From Ancylostoma caninum (Eukaryota; Nematoda; Chromadorea; Rhabditida; Ancylostomatidae), in contig JBAJFG010000320.1 in the NCBI GenBank assembly GCA_037903475.1, positions 558,001 to 622,000 on the forward strand: a DNA stretch of 64,000 bases. The letters run 5' to 3'. Made by a program: the position numbers and the translations under genes. The notes under the pieces are model-generated. The model had not been told where the DNA came from. It was given only the letters and a program-made list of their open reading frames with translations, and ran no database searches. Shown one piece after another: positions 44,783 through 57,375 of this stretch; positions within the stretch are counted from its first letter, which is position 1, and every line of letters starts with the position of its first letter.

Positions 44783-45102
44783 TTAATGTTCGGGGATATA
44801 AGCCGCACCCTCTGCCAGTGGTCGAGATGAAATGGGCAGCCAGAGGGGGGGGGGGGGGAGTGAGGGAGTCGGATTGGATGTGATGGGGACAAAGGCAGGA
44901 ATTCTGGAGATGTGACTGATAAAAACACTGGTTTCACTTCCAGATAACCAAAACTGCATAGGAATAAAAATAAAAGGAAATAAGTTTCATAAATCACTTT
45001 TAAATCACTTGGCGACTCATTCTGAGGGTAGATGTTCAAGACCAGTGGTATCCTTGGGCAAAATGCAGAAAAGACATCCTCTGCATTCTTTTGGTGGAAC
45101 AT
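44783..45102 (-). CDS. Two-exon gene, 91 aa, proline run from C14
   Basis: Exon 1 (44998-45102) is 35 codons, MFHQKNAEDVFSAFCPRIPL..., ending phase 0 at GTGATTTATG. Exon 2 (44783-44953) follows TTTTATTCCTATGCAG and reads 56 residues, including ISRIPAFVPITSNPTPSLPP and ending PLAEGAAYIPEH. The C14 tract (G14 on plus, 44845-44858) encodes the Pro run, and the frame on both sides fits only if the tract is 14 long (or differs by threes). An in-frame stop lies just before the ATG. Confidence 0.6.
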
Positions 45103-45913
45103 GAGAAGGTAAGGCAGTCATCCACACATCCAAAATCGTCTGAGTGCACCACTGATCACCTCGATGTTTCATAGTACTTGTATCTCATCGCTTCGTTATG
45201 GAATTTAATGTTATTTTGTTTAACTGTGCTTGTTCATATTTGCGGAACTAACTGGGCATTAGCGTGCACGCAAAAACAAATCTGTGAACAGTGAGAGATT
45301 TGTTAAACTAATTAGATATGAGCTTCTTCTGAAAACAAACTTTTTCCGCATTCATTGACGCCTACAAGTCGAAATGTGATCAGTAAATGTAATTTTCATT
45401 TTTAAAGCAAAAGCTTAGTCGTCTTTTTTTGCTTTGAATACTCAAATGTTTCCCTCTATATATCACGGAGCATCTGTAGAAGCAGCAATAAGATGAAATG
45501 AAGCAATCTGACTTCCTCACGTTGCTAAAGTAGTCGTTTTGCTTAATCGAACGACATGGATAGACATGGATTATGATTGGAAATGTATGCTATGTATGAT
45601 GTGTTTGCATGAATTTTTCTCATCCAGTTCATAGAAGAAATATGCAAATGTCAGACATAATTGTTTGCGCATTCGTTGTGCAAATGCCAGCGTTTTTCTG
45701 TTGCATAAAGCTATGGACAGCCGGGAATCAGAGGTAATCAGTACGCATCGATATCTCACAATAATGCAGTGTGAACCAAAAGCAATTGTGCAGAGATTGA
45801 TAGAGTATTTCTTAACCATGACTTGATCATTTGTACTGTTCGTTCCTTGTTCTTCTGCTTTTGAATAGAAGAAGAAATGAAGTGTTATGATAACTTTAAA
45901 GTCATGCTGAATG

Positions 45914-46272
45914 CTACAATATGGTGTGAATCGCACCCCTCTTCTCATCAAAGTCTGGTTTGATTTTATGGAGTTTTATGGATGGTTGATAGGTAGACTC
46001 GTCGTATGTGCCGAATAACTCGAACAGCACGAGTTTGCTTGAATATCTCAGTGATTTCTGAGAATAAATGGGCTTATATGGAACCACATTCTGTATATGC
46101 TCCTCATCAATGTCCCTAAAACAAATAAAAGGAGTTTTTGAAAATTTCGAAAAAGACCGCTTTGCAGCCTGATATTTTCTAGTCGAAATAAAACCCTTTG
46201 GATCTTTTGGCTCTGGATTAGTTGGCATGGACCCATATACAGAGTGTAGCTCCATATAACTTTCCCAGAAAT
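45914..46272 (-). CDS. Terminal exon, 119 codons, unknown
   Basis: Acceptor CCTGAATATTTCAG, then open in phase 2 to TAG: DFWESYMELHSVYGSMPTNP, AAKRSFSKFSKTPFI, NVVPYKPIYSQKSLRYSS and KPDFDEKRGAIHTIL are readable. A strong inner acceptor (ATTTGTTTTAG, about 46118) could remove a 79-base intron, but the phases then fail, so I keep it continuous. No family recognised. Confidence 0.6.
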
Positions 46273-46596
46273 CACTGAAATATTCAGGCATTCGAATCTT
46301 TAAGTTATTCGGCAATTACAAGGAGTACACTTTTTAGCACTTTCCCTTCCATAGAACCAAAAAGAAAAACCTTGGCTTATCCGAAATCATTGAATCTCCA
46401 GTGACTGTTTTTGGGAAACAGCGTGGATCAGCACTGAAAGGTTTCCACTAGGTTTTCTTTGTTTTCTTTGTCAAACCACAAGTTTCCATGGTGACTTTGC
46501 AGAGCAGCTTATATGCTAACATTTTAGCTCCACTTGTATAGATTTATTATATGAAATGTGGAATCGAAAGTTTCTTGACCGAAAACTTATGCTTAC

Positions 46597-46646
46597 GGCC
46601 AGGTATCTTTCTGTAACAGCACTGAGCAGGTGAGCATTGACGGCTA
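46597..46646 (-). CDS. Possible GPCR TM3-like exon
   Basis: Acceptor TTTTACCCTATCCAG and donor GTAAGCATAAG bound 50 bases reading AVNAHLLSAVTERYLA. The TERYLA end resembles the E/DRY motif after helix 3 of rhodopsin-type receptors. That is known of the family; the assignment is only inference from 16 residues. Confidence 0.3.
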
Positions 46647-46899
46647 CTGGATAGGGTAAAACAACACTATGTAGTATATATACCCGTGAGGCAACGATCA
46701 AATATTTGCCTAGGATAATAACGTCAAGTGTCCAGCTTGAGCATAGACTTGGTTTTTTTTATTCCATTGAGGATATCCTATGCTACCTACCTAGTAGGTT
46801 GTCCATACCCCTGCTCACTCCAACTATGTAATTCTAGTGCTTCCTAATTCTAATTCTAGGTGTGGAAGATTAGCAAAGGTCGGCTTTTACAGGATGAAT

Positions 46900-47235
46900 T
46901 TAATGGAGGAGTGCTTGCTCGTTGAAGCATAACAGATAAGACCCGCCGGCGAAAATTAAAAGGTTCCGCCTCTGTTTTCTGGGCGTTCCATGCATCTGCC
47001 GCATCGTGACTTCGTCGTGTTTCTCGGATAAACCTCTTTTGAGCAATGTCTTAGAATGGTTTGCCTGAAATAGACTGCTCCCAGATTTCGTGCTTTTCAC
47101 TGTCAGCTGCCCACTAATATAATTACGTGCCCAGGCTGTCGGTTGGAAGACTTTCTCAGTTTTTGTTAATCCCATCGGATAAAGGGAAGGTACTGGACTT
47201 GCGTCCTTTGCTCGAGTTTCTGGATGCATCTCCAT
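46900..47235 (-). CDS. Intronless ORF, 111 aa, basic
   Basis: ATG to TAA without interruption: MEMHPETRAKDASPVPSLYP, PTAWARNYISGQLTVKSTKS, LLKRGLSEKHDEVTMRQMHG and a hydrophobic C-terminus. Protein-like composition, polar and basic. No splice site is needed, and a single-exon gene or the coding exon of a larger gene are both possible. Unrecognised. Confidence 0.45.
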   Translation of the reverse strand: MEMHPETRAKDASPVPSLYPMGLTKTEKVFQPTAWARNYISGQLTVKSTKSGSSLFQANHSKTLLKRGLSEKHDEVTMRQMHGTPRKQRRNLLIFAGGSYLLCFNEQALLH

Positions 47236-47592
47236 TAGCTAACCTCAGTGTTGGTATAGTCTCTTAGCCTAAGATGGCCGATGGTGTGACTCTGTCTGCA
47301 ATTACGACCTAAGCACGGTGTCGGCCATCTGATCTGATTTCTACATTTTTCTTGTGAGCATTGATATCGCAAGTGCAGGGAAAGTCACTCCATCGTCACT
47401 CTTCGAGCTAACAGACTACACGACACGCTCAACTTTGCACTTTTGCTGAACAAAGATAACGCGGCTATCTTTGGCAATCTAATGTGCACTTTTGTTGGTG
47501 ACGTCAGGTGTCAGAAAATGAATGAAGGTAAACCAACGTCACTTGCTCCACAATTTTCCAGTGACGTTGTTTCACCTTCAATCACATTCTAG

Positions 47593-47827
47593 GAAAGTGA
47601 ACGACACTTGTCAAAAAACTAAACGAAAAGTAACAGTTTCTTCGTGTCGTGAATATTGTAGGCTCGTGTTTTCAATCTTCTATTGGCTAGCTTTCGGTGA
47701 TTACCACCTTCGTCAGGCCAGGCTAGGCAAACAAGATGACAAGCAGCACAGTAAGCAAGTCAGTAGACAAAGGAAAAGTAACAGTTTGCTGATTTTCTCT
47801 CCACATCTCAAAACGGTGTTTCAATGA
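47593..47827 (+). CDS. Terminal exon, Cys and Lys/Arg-rich
   Basis: Acceptor CAATCACATTCTAG, then in phase 2 open for 77 codons to TGA: KVNDTCQKTKRKVTVSSCRE then a short hydrophobic part and a Gln/Lys/Ser-rich end. A short ATG-containing stretch just upstream (47518, ending GTAAACC) does not match in phase. Confidence 0.5.
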
Positions 47828-49510
47828 CCACAACATCTGGGACACGCATTCTGTACATGTATGTGTGTAATCTTTTCAAGTAAATCACAAAAATGTTCGT
47901 CTCAAGGTACTTCAACCTCACTGAATAAGACTATTTCGTTTCAGTAGGAACAATTTCGGGAAACAAACAAGCACAAAATCTGTGAGGGAAACTAATTCAT
48001 AACTTCCTGCGAACTGATAGAGATTAGAAGAACACCACACACACCACACATCAGTGCTCCTTAACTTATACAAAGTTAAAATGGCTGATTCTTGTCCTTT
48101 TTCGGGATAGAATTTATTGACATATCACAGCCTAGTGAGGAAAGCGATTGACAGCGCAGTAAAAAGTACCGGTTTTGTTAGGAAACTCGTCTATTATAGA
48201 CTAGAGTATAGGCTACGACCTTCTTTTAGAAATTTCTTAGCTTCGCCGGGGCTCTTACGGAGCTTGCTCTAGACGTTTTTGGTAGATTTATCTTTCCTTC
48301 CTCTCCTTATTTGTCTGGGTTTCTTCATACCATGTCGAGAGACTCGGGCGCTACAAAATATATGCATTGATTTACACCAAAAATTCTGCTGTTAATTGAA
48401 AGAAATGGTATATATTATGGCAAATAAATCCTACGCCTTATTTTCACGTATTTCGTTAGATCTTGAGCATCTGATTTTTGGCGTTTTTCCATATCAGACG
48501 AGAATACGTAGATGTTGGTTTATATGGTCCTGCACGCTCGAGATGTCCTGCGCTGGCAGCAGCTATCACTAGTCTGCAAATAATCAATGTCACGACGTTT
48601 TCTAGCTTATCATGGTAAATTGTGAGACCACCAGTTGAAGCGCTATTGCTCCATAGCCAAGAGTAGTGTGTCTACAACAGTCTGGAATAGTTGTCACTCA
48701 CAATTTACAAAGGGTTGGAGTGGAAATTTTAACTCCAAGGAATGCCCATGTTTTGAGAGGATTCCGACTACCTTCTGAGCTAAAAATCTTTAAAAAACAT
48801 GAAGCTCTCAACTATTACACGTGGATTCGAGGCTAACACTTTTCGGTTCTTGTGAAAAAGCATATTTTATTTATTTAATTACTTATCGAGGGAGTCCATT
48901 TAGTGGAAAAGCCCATTCTGTGCCATATTGCCACTTGAAGCACGAAAAATAAAGATGAGACCATGAGGACAGCTCTAATACCTTCTGAAATATTTAGCCC
49001 AATTACTGCAGAAGGCTTAAGCAAATTTCGCTTTAGGATGTTCTCCATAGAACCCTACCCATTCGAATAGAACTTTTTCTAGTTACGGCGCTGACGGGAA
49101 ACGAAGCCGTCTCGGATGTCTGGGCAAGGATTCATGAACACACAACCGAGCTAAATGGGGGCAGCAAGCCAACTTTCCCTAAGTAGTTTATACGATAACT
49201 AGTCACGCTGACCGTTTTTTCCTGCTGGTTTCCTTGGTTAACGTTTTATGAATCCCAGCCCTAGAGGCAGATCTCATATCATTCTGATAATTGGACTAGA
49301 CTGAAGCCTAGCGACAACGGAAAGAAAAGCAATCGTAGAAATGGGAAACCCTGTCCAATCATGTGGTGCATAGATTGTATTGTAATATTTTGCCAGGCAG
49401 AAAACATTAGTTGCCACACCTGTAGTTTCCCATCTGTATGTGCGACAGGTCACCACTCCATAATTGTGATTGCAGGTCATGCAAAGGAAGCACAAAATAA
49501 CCACAATTGG

Positions 49511-49670
49511 TTAATAGAGGCGGAGTTGCTTAAACATTGATTTTACAAGGCGGGCCAAATATTCCGGGAGGTTTGTCTTACTTCTAAGCAAAAATCGCTC
49601 AGCTAGGAGGTAGTTTTTGGACGATTCTGAAGGAGAGAGCTTTGGCGCACCTGTCATGTTCCGTTTAAGG
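49511..49670 (-). CDS. Terminal exon, basic
   Basis: Acceptor GATTTTTGCTTCAG, then phase 2, open for 52 codons: LKRNMTGAPKLSPSESSKNY, LPEYLARLVKSMFKQLRLY to TAA. Helical basic C-terminus. Upstream exons not fixed. Confidence 0.55.
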
Positions 49671-50545
49671 CTGAAGCAAAAATCAATTCTAGGATCTGTT
49701 CGTTGCAAGAAGGGGCCACCTAGAGATCCAGATACCAGAGAGTAGTGAGCTTGGAAGATACCCGAGATATAGGCTTCCTCCCAAGCTCTCCCGAATAAGA
49801 AATCGTTAAAAAACTACCCGAAAAAAATAGGGAATCAGCTGAACCCAACAAGTTGCTCAACGCAGTCAACGACCTCACATGACGTTTTGGAGACATATGT
49901 CAAAACTGAGAACGGATATCCGGGAATGATGGGATACCTTTAGTTCATTCTGAGGCAACGAACAAATCTTATGACACTGCTCCAAATTACATATGAATTC
50001 TTATTCTGTGGGCATTTTCCTTCGTTGGTGAGTTTTTTTTTGGCCCACTATGTATGTGTATGGTGTATAGGTCACCAGGGAACATAGTTGTAAATATACA
50101 TAGGACCGAATAATGTATTATATAGCTATCGATCAGTGGCGGACGCAGGGCCCATCGAGAATGGGTCGGCAAATTTTTGAAATTACTTTACATTACATAT
50201 AAAAATCTTGTATTAGTTTATTTTTACTTGTTCATTTTTAATATTATTCTTAATATAATTTTTATTAACTATTTATTATTATAATTAATATTTTCATTAA
50301 TTTTATTGGGTGCGTGCGAAAGTTCCGGGGCAGTTGGTGGTATTTCACCGTTCAACGTCGTTTTGCTTCTTGCGTTTACGATATCCTGCAAAGGTTCTCA
50401 TCTATATTGGTAGCCTGAAACATCTGCTACCTATACCACTTTTAGCTCGGGTCTACGTCACAGCATTGCTCTGTTTTGGGTGTAGAAACAATGCTATGAG
50501 CTGTGCAATAATTTGGGTAATTTCGCTTTATGAAATGAAATCTAG

Positions 50546-50800
50546 ACGATCAGAGGGAGAAGCGATCCATAGCATCAATAAAGCGTTTGTGGAGAGTATG
50601 TTCTCTAAAACATCAGGTGCTCGAAGGTTCCTGGGAATTCTGAGTGGAGATGAGAGCTTGGAAAATGCTTCACAACTTGGTCAGAGATTTGGTCATCGTA
50701 AAGGCGCCTGGAAAGAGCAGGTTGAACCAGACCTTGTGCAAAGTGCGCAAGTCATTACGGGGAATTTAGTCAACAATGTCTCGTCACTTGAAGGGAATCG
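50546..50800 (+). CDS. Internal exon, unknown
   Basis: Acceptor ATGAAATCTAG and donor GTAAGAAGG. In phase 2 it is open for 84 codons: SEGEAIHSINKAFVESMFSK, LSGDESLENASQLGQRFGHR and KGAWKEQVEPDLVQSAQ. The frame is open upstream to about 50310 as well, but that part is hydrophobic and may be intron. Confidence 0.5.
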
Positions 50801-52997
50801 GTAAGAAGGGGAAGGTGAGTAGATGGATTTTTCGTGAGTTGAGCGACGAGCACTAACGTCCACACTGGTAAGTCTGCAGATGTTCGACCTTCAGATTTTC
50901 TAACAATTTTTTTTCATGGAAGAATTGCTATTGTTGGTAGAGAGTGGGTCAGCCATGACAACGGGAGGAGGTCATCCCAAAGTCTGGGCTCCTGCCACCC
51001 ACCTAAAAAATGGCTGATCCATCACTACCTTATTTAAAAATAATTTGACCTTTCATGGTCAGCAACGTGACTCACCTGCAATGAATTTGTTTTCTAATGA
51101 ATGCACAATAATCGTTCTGTAGTAGTTTCTTTTCCCTAAAGTAATCACAGGAGAACTCTTAGGCATGGGGCGTTTTAAGGCGTAAGGAGTCATTTTGGTC
51201 TCTCTCCCTATTCTTTGAAAATTTGAATTTCTTGGATCTAAATTTGAATTTTTCGGATCTAGCCCTGAATGAATAATTAAATGAATTAACTAATTCGATT
51301 TTTACTCCATCCTAAATATAATTTTGAAGTTACGAGGAGAGAACATGAGAAAATATTGACGCATTCGGAGAGGCACGCGAGAAATGCAGATCATATGTAG
51401 GCACAAATACTCAACTCTTTGTTTTCGAAATAAATTATACCAAAACAGAGCCTCTTTTGGAGGAGCAGCTAATAGTCTGTGGATGGGTTCACGGTTCACT
51501 GCCTTTTAGCATTTCTGTCTAGGTTCTTGGATCACCTTCTTCTTTTTCAACCCACGCCCATTGTTGCCAGTGAAGGAATGTGTTCTATGATAGGTCTATA
51601 TTTCTATGTATACATATTCTTTGCTTTTGTACTCTATCCTAGAGGGAGAGTCCTTCAAAAGCTAATAAGGGGAAAAGTGAGCATCACAAGGAAGTGGAGT
51701 AGCCGGAATCTTCCTCCCACGTAGTCTCATAGAAGGGATTTAATGAAAGTCACTGGGCACTGCCGTAAGAAAGGGCACTTCAACTTTCTGAGTTATTCCA
51801 ACCAGAGCCAAACAAGAGCATAACAAACTGACAAGCCATCTTATTAGCTTCAGTGACAAGCCTTCTTCGTTCCGCTGACGTGTCCTTACTTTGTCTAGCT
51901 AGTTCATCGTTGACGCCAGCCGACAGACTTGAAATCTCATTATGGAAGCAAATTCTACTGTGACCGCTGAATCGTGAGCATACTTAGAATGCAGACTTCT
52001 CAAAAGAGAACAGCCAAAATATCACGCTTGGTGACGTGTTTCTTGAGGATCACGTGGTTAGAGTAGGAATATTCGTGAGGCCGAATTCCATCTTATCCAG
52101 CACGACCAATTTAAAATGAAATTCAAATTTAGCCTGCGAGATTCATTCTGTTAAGATATAAATTGGAAGTTTCACTCCTGCCTATTCGACCCAATTCAGA
52201 TCGAAACAGATTCTAGTAGCCTAAGAGAATTCAGCTAGTTAGATATTTTTAGTTGTGGACAATAATTTTCATCAAAAATTTCAAAGGGTTGTTCTTAAAA
52301 TTTCGTTGCGAAATTAATCTCATCGGCCAAACTCGACCGAGTTGGAGAAACCTGAATCCAGTGGTAAACTTGGATTAGCTTTAGAATAATATGATGAAAG
52401 GCTCGTTGACTTAACTGGACTTCCTTTGCAGTCGGAAGCACCAAAGCTTTTTATGTGAAAACTCAAAAACATGGGATCATAGTTTCTCCATCATCTTCCC
52501 ATTGCTCTGGTTTGAACACTTCATTAGTTCAAGACAGTGCACGCCTTGACCTGTTCAATTATACGATAATAATATTAATTCTCTATTTATGTGAAGGATT
52601 AGCAGAATCTGCGATGCCTACCCATGAATTTCTGTCTCTTGTTAAGAGATGTCTTACAAGGGCGCACTGCTCATTGGGATGAACCTGGCTAATTTAAACA
52701 ATGCTTTCAAACAACAACAACGCTTGTCTTTCTCATTCATCACTATCTGTAGCAAGTCAATATTAGTTTTTTTACTAGAAATAATAGAGATGCATAGCTG
52801 TTGACGATGATCCACAGACACTGATAGAGGTAAGAGCGAAGAGTGAGCGTTGCGGAAACCGGATAAGTTCATCCTAATGCATAACGGCTTCTTCCACCAG
52901 GGTTCCCTCCTGGCTTTATGCGACTCGGTCTTTTTTCTCGTAATATATTGAAATCGGGTCGTCACGTCTTTATTTCGTAGTCTTACACTCCTGCATG

Positions 52998-53032
52998 GAC
53001 ACGCTCAGAGTATTTCATACTCTGAGTGTGTC
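52998..53032. repeat. Hairpin, 15-bp stem
   Basis: GACACGCTCAGAGTA (52998-53012), loop TTTCA, then TACTCTGAGTGTGTC. One G-T pair, otherwise perfect. Confidence 0.9.
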
Positions 53033-53558
53033 TCCTCTCGACGAACTGGGTCTGATGAAGTCAAAGTACCATCAACGATGGATTACAAAGGACACTGAAT
53101 TTAGCGTGTCTGAAATTTTAATTTCGACGCCAATGTCAGAGAAAGAGAGTACAAAAGGTGCACTTTGAGAGGAATTAGGGGAATTTCATGTTCAAAGGGC
53201 TGCCGCTGACAAATGTTCGGAAAATTGCGGTCACAGAAAGTCACACGGGAGTCCCAGAGACTAATGCTCAGTCATTTCGCATTGGTCCCGGGAGAAAGCT
53301 CGCCTGTTGACCTGACGGTGAGGTGACGCCATTCGTCGTTGAAGGATTCTCAGCTGTTCGGATGAAGGGGTCTTCGACAGCTAAGGTTTACAGGTCGATT
53401 GACTCTTCAAATTTTTCCAGAATTATGTGAGTAGCAGCAATTACGTAAGTATATGTATAAGTGAATCCCTTGATTTGTATTTTCGAGATTTTTTGACGTT
53501 CACTTCGGTGGTATGAAACACTAAGTAGCTGTAAATGCTGCTCTAGCACAAAATAAAC

Positions 53559-53646
53559 CATATACATCCCACTTGTCACTGTCACTATGTTCACAAAGGT
53601 TGCATCGTACATTGTGCGGGTCCTACGGGCCGAATTTGGCTGACCC
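53559..53646 (+). repeat. Duplicated module, copy 2
   Basis: Matches 22411-22493. The frame reads IYIPLVTVTMFTKVASYIVR and stops at TGA shortly after LRAEFG. No good acceptor sits directly before it here. Confidence 0.7.
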
Positions 53647-54596
53647 TTCCACATCACTGACTGCTCAATTTCGCAAAAATGAAAAATGTGGAGCTATGCT
53701 AAATGCCCAGACAGAAATAAAATAAAACAACTTTCTGCACGAAAGCATGGGCATTTTTCTAAGACTGTTTGTCACGAGATAATTGTGGAGATAGGAGGAG
53801 TGAATGTTTCTGTCTTGATTTACTACATTTGCTCTAACTACATGGAGATTTTGTGACTTTTTAAGGTTAATTGTTTGCTGATTTTCCTTTCACATGAGCG
53901 GTAATAAATGCAGGGCTGTTGCAGAACTTTTGCCACATCTTAACACCCTCCCCCTTTATGCATATTCCAGGTGCTTCTCTTGACATCCTAATTCGCTACG
54001 CATACTGCACGGATGTTGGTGATTTTCTCTGAATCTGCATCAATACTTTATCGTTTGTTGGTGCTAATTATCTCATACTCGTTAGACGTTCCAAATAGTG
54101 TTAGAATTGAAGGAGGCAATACATATTGGACCAGCTCTTGTGTGATTTGGCAAGGAAATGTGTGAAAATCCAAAAAAATTCGTTCTTCATAGAAATGTCA
54201 TAACCACGCGTTATCCATTACCGATCACATAAGTATCCTCGCCAAAGGCGTCTCATTTCTCCACCTTGTTTACACAATCTATCCCATGGTAAAACTGAGG
54301 AACATATCCAGGCGAAAGAAAATGTCGAAGGTCTGAAGCAGTTTATATGAGGCTAAGGTGCACAAAAACCGTGGACTCTGGCGTATTGCAGCCTCTCACT
54401 CGTTTGGACTGATTGGCTTAATCGGTTTTAAAGCAATGACTCTTCGTCCATTACTGGAATGCAAATTAAGCTTGGAATGGAGTGAACGGTACTGCTTGCT
54501 CACCGTTCCAACGAAATGTTTGATCTCCTACAGGCCTGTTTCACATCTGATGGGCCACAACTTCAGATTTAATTTTGACTTTCGTTCGTTCATATA

Positions 54597-55290
54597 TTAG
54601 GTTGGTCCAAAAATCTTACACTAACATTTACAGGGTGCGCAAAAAATACGGTAACAAGGATGTAGTTTGAAAGACTGTCGTAAGATTTATGTTCATTGTT
54701 GCTTAATTGACAGAAGGCAGTCTTTAACCTCGGGATACCCTTCTCAGTTTCGACAAGGCCCCAAGACGCTAGGTCGCTGCCGACGACGCGTAAGTGGTGG
54801 GGGTTCAACTCATCCAAAATTTATTGAATGCTTCCTAGTTTGGGAGAGGTTATGAACAAGCCGAGGCGATATGTGCCAAAAAACCTATTAAACTCACTGG
54901 TTGACATCGACAGACCTGGTTAACCTCTCGATTAAATCGATAGAGCCCAAAATATAGTCCTGTCTCAGTCCTGGGCTAAAGGTGACCTGCGGGACAGCGC
55001 ACTGTTGCGGTAAAAGATTGCGAGAGGACATTCCAACTAGCTTTACTTTTAGGGATTAACACATTTCCTTAGAGGAAAAGCGCGTGTTTTCACCGTATTT
55101 TTGGCCGACCTTGTACATATCTTTCGATCCAGAATTTTTTAACGTTGGAATGACTATACAGAATGTGGTAAGATCTCCTAATACTTCTCAACTACAAAAA
55201 TTGGCGGATCAGCTTCTATCCATGGACGATAATGTTATGCTTTTCTGGAAAATGTGTTTCATTTGGTGCAAAACTTTCGGACCAACCTAA
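54597..55290. mobile_element. MITE with mariner-type ends, 694 bp
   Basis: TTAGGTTGGTCC at 54597 and GGACCAACCTAA at 55279-55290, each flanked by TA. TTAGGTTGG is the usual end of mariner elements of several subfamilies. The repeats continue imperfectly for about 25 bp. No transposase motif inside. Confidence 0.8.
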
Positions 55291-55377
55291 TAATTATCAA
55301 GCTTTGTAAATTTTGTAGGATTAGGTTTTGTGTAGATGTTCATCTTTGTTACCGTAATTCTACGTAGGTCATACTGT
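54631..55377. mobile_element. Second pair of element ends, interleaved
   Basis: CAGGGTGCGCAAAAAATACG with TACGGTAACAAGGATG starts at 54631 after TA, and a decayed inverse (CATCTTTGTTACCGTAATTC ... CTG) ends at 55377 before TA. It overlaps the mariner-type MITE without nesting. Confidence 0.45.
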
Positions 55378-55525
55378 ATTCAGCTGCTTCTGAAGCCTTG
55401 CAAATGTGTGTCTTTACATTTAACATCCTACTGTGTAATAAATGAATGAATTAATTAATGATAAGAATGGACTGTCCTCCCAACGTCGACCTTCATCTGC
55501 CCTTTCAACAATTCATCACTTCAGT

Positions 55526-55804
55526 TTACAAGGACATTCCGCAGAACGTCCTAGACACTACACAGGGTCCTCGTCTTAATTTCTGATCCTTCACACCCCA
55601 AGGACTTGGAGGGAGGTCACGCGAGAGCGGCGGTAATTCGGACTTTGAATCGTGAATAAATTCGCCTCGTACGCGCGTGTGCCTCCACTTAGCCGCTGTT
55701 ATGTTGTGATTCAATCGGCTCAGATTCAATTTCTCCTTGCATGGCGATGTTTTGGAGGCTGAGCCATCTGTTCGGCTCACATTTGTGTGATCCCTGAGCC
55801 ACAT
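55526..55804 (-). CDS. Intronless ORF, 92 aa, basic
   Basis: ATG to TAA: MWLRDHTNVSRTDGSASKTS, LNLSRLNHNITAAKWRHTRV and a Pro-rich then Arg/Cys-containing end. Protein-like and higher in GC than its surroundings. No splice signals needed. Unrecognised. Confidence 0.4.
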   Translation of the reverse strand: MWLRDHTNVSRTDGSASKTSPCKEKLNLSRLNHNITAAKWRHTRVRGEFIHDSKSELPPLSRDLPPSPWGVKDQKLRRGPCVVSRTFCGMSL

Positions 55805-56116
55805 TCACCGAGATTCGCTGCTGTATTGAAGTGTTGTTGTTTCATGTGCCTTTCGACGTCTCACCTCCCAGTTTTCCCAGCTTCAGCGGAGTAATCATTT
55901 CTAGCTCGCCTCACTGGGAACATCCTGTTTGCCGTCTAGCATTCTTCCGATTTCCTTCTTCGTCTTCTCACGATCCTTTCAATTTCCTGCAGAACTAAAA
56001 AGGAAGTAGAGTACTACTGATGCTTGTTTTCCTCCACAGCTTTCCGAAGCAAATGAGGACATTTTGAATGTGCTTGTCTCCCATAAGTCCTAGACTTTCC
56101 ATTTCAAAACAATCCG

Positions 56117-56356
56117 CTATCGTCTCAGCCGCAACCAAACAAGCACATCAGAAATCACCCTATGCTCTGAGTAGATTAGCTTCCGATGTATTTTACTATT
56201 ATGCATATCACTCCATGGGACAAAGTAAACAGAAGCCCTCATGAGCTTTACTGCTTGATAAATGGACGTTCCTGGAAAAGAAGAACCATCCGCTCTTCTA
56301 AAGTTGACGATTTCTCCAAATAAAGATTGGTAAACAATAAATGTGTTCAGTTGCAC
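56117..56356 (-). CDS. Terminal exon, unknown
   Basis: Open to TAG with readable VKLMRASVYFVPWSDMHNSK and IYSEHRVISDVLVWLRLRR. A very good acceptor (TTCTTCTTTTCCAG, about 56275) gives an exon from 56271 down in phase 1; the open frame before it may be the previous exon or intron. Confidence 0.5.
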   Translation of the reverse strand: MQLNTFIVYQSLFGEIVNFRRADGSSFPGTSIYQAVKLMRASVYFVPWSDMHNSKIHRKLIYSEHRVISDVLVWLRLRR

Positions 56357-57375
56357 CAAGCTGCATTTCTGCTTCGGTTCCTTTTTAAAAAGCTTCTGGT
56401 GAACATAGGAGGTACCCTATTCTTTTCTCTACTGGTCAGTAGGCGCAGAAAAAACAGCTTTTTACCGACTTCAGGGAAGCTTTTCGTGGTGACTATAAAG
56501 TGAAATGTACCTCAAAATAAGCTAAATGAACATAGGCGCTATGCAGAGCAAAATAGTGTGGTGATAGTCACTCAGAAGAGGGCAACAAATATCGACATTA
56601 ATACCATTACCTGGTGTCCGTCCTTATGCCGACTACTTATGACCTAAAGACGGCTTGAGAGCACTTCGATGATCATCGAATATTTGGAGAAATTTTTTTG
56701 TTTCCATCTTGCGGTTGCATAAAAAGAAACGGGTGAGATGCTATTGCATTTCCCAATAATTTTTTTTCAGGTATAAATGGCAACGAATCGGGTGCTCGTT
56801 CCAAACGGCACATTGTGTAATTTCGAACATCCAGCCGTTCAAAATTATTTTTCTTGGGGACCGACGGATAAATTCGTTTACTTTCAGCATATATACTCTG
56901 TCCGGTTCCCTGCTTCTATGCACCTCACATGAGTCATGGAAGCAAAGGACTTATGGCTTTTTTTCTAATACTTCTGCGATAGAGGTTGAGAGCATAAAAC
57001 AATAATTTTCTGCGCAGAAGGTGCGCCACATAGATTTGTGCCTTTATGCATCTTTGCAAACAAATAAGTAGTAAATCATGAATATGCGTTTCAGTTTCAG
57101 GATGGCGTACATTTCCACATGATGAGCATGACCTTAGCTAACATATGAAACTGCTGGATATGTTGTGAGGTTTTGCAATTAAGAAAATTTTAATTCTAAT
57201 ACTGCCGCTCACGTAAATAGTCTAATCGGCCCCGGAATGTTAGCTTACTTGGAGATCTCATAATTCTTAAAGATTCCAGTAGGATTTGTTAAGGTTTTGC
57301 TTGATGAAGGTGGTCGCCTTTAGGGTAACCCAAAATAGGATGTTATTCAAGACGATACTATTCCATTTTTGACAG

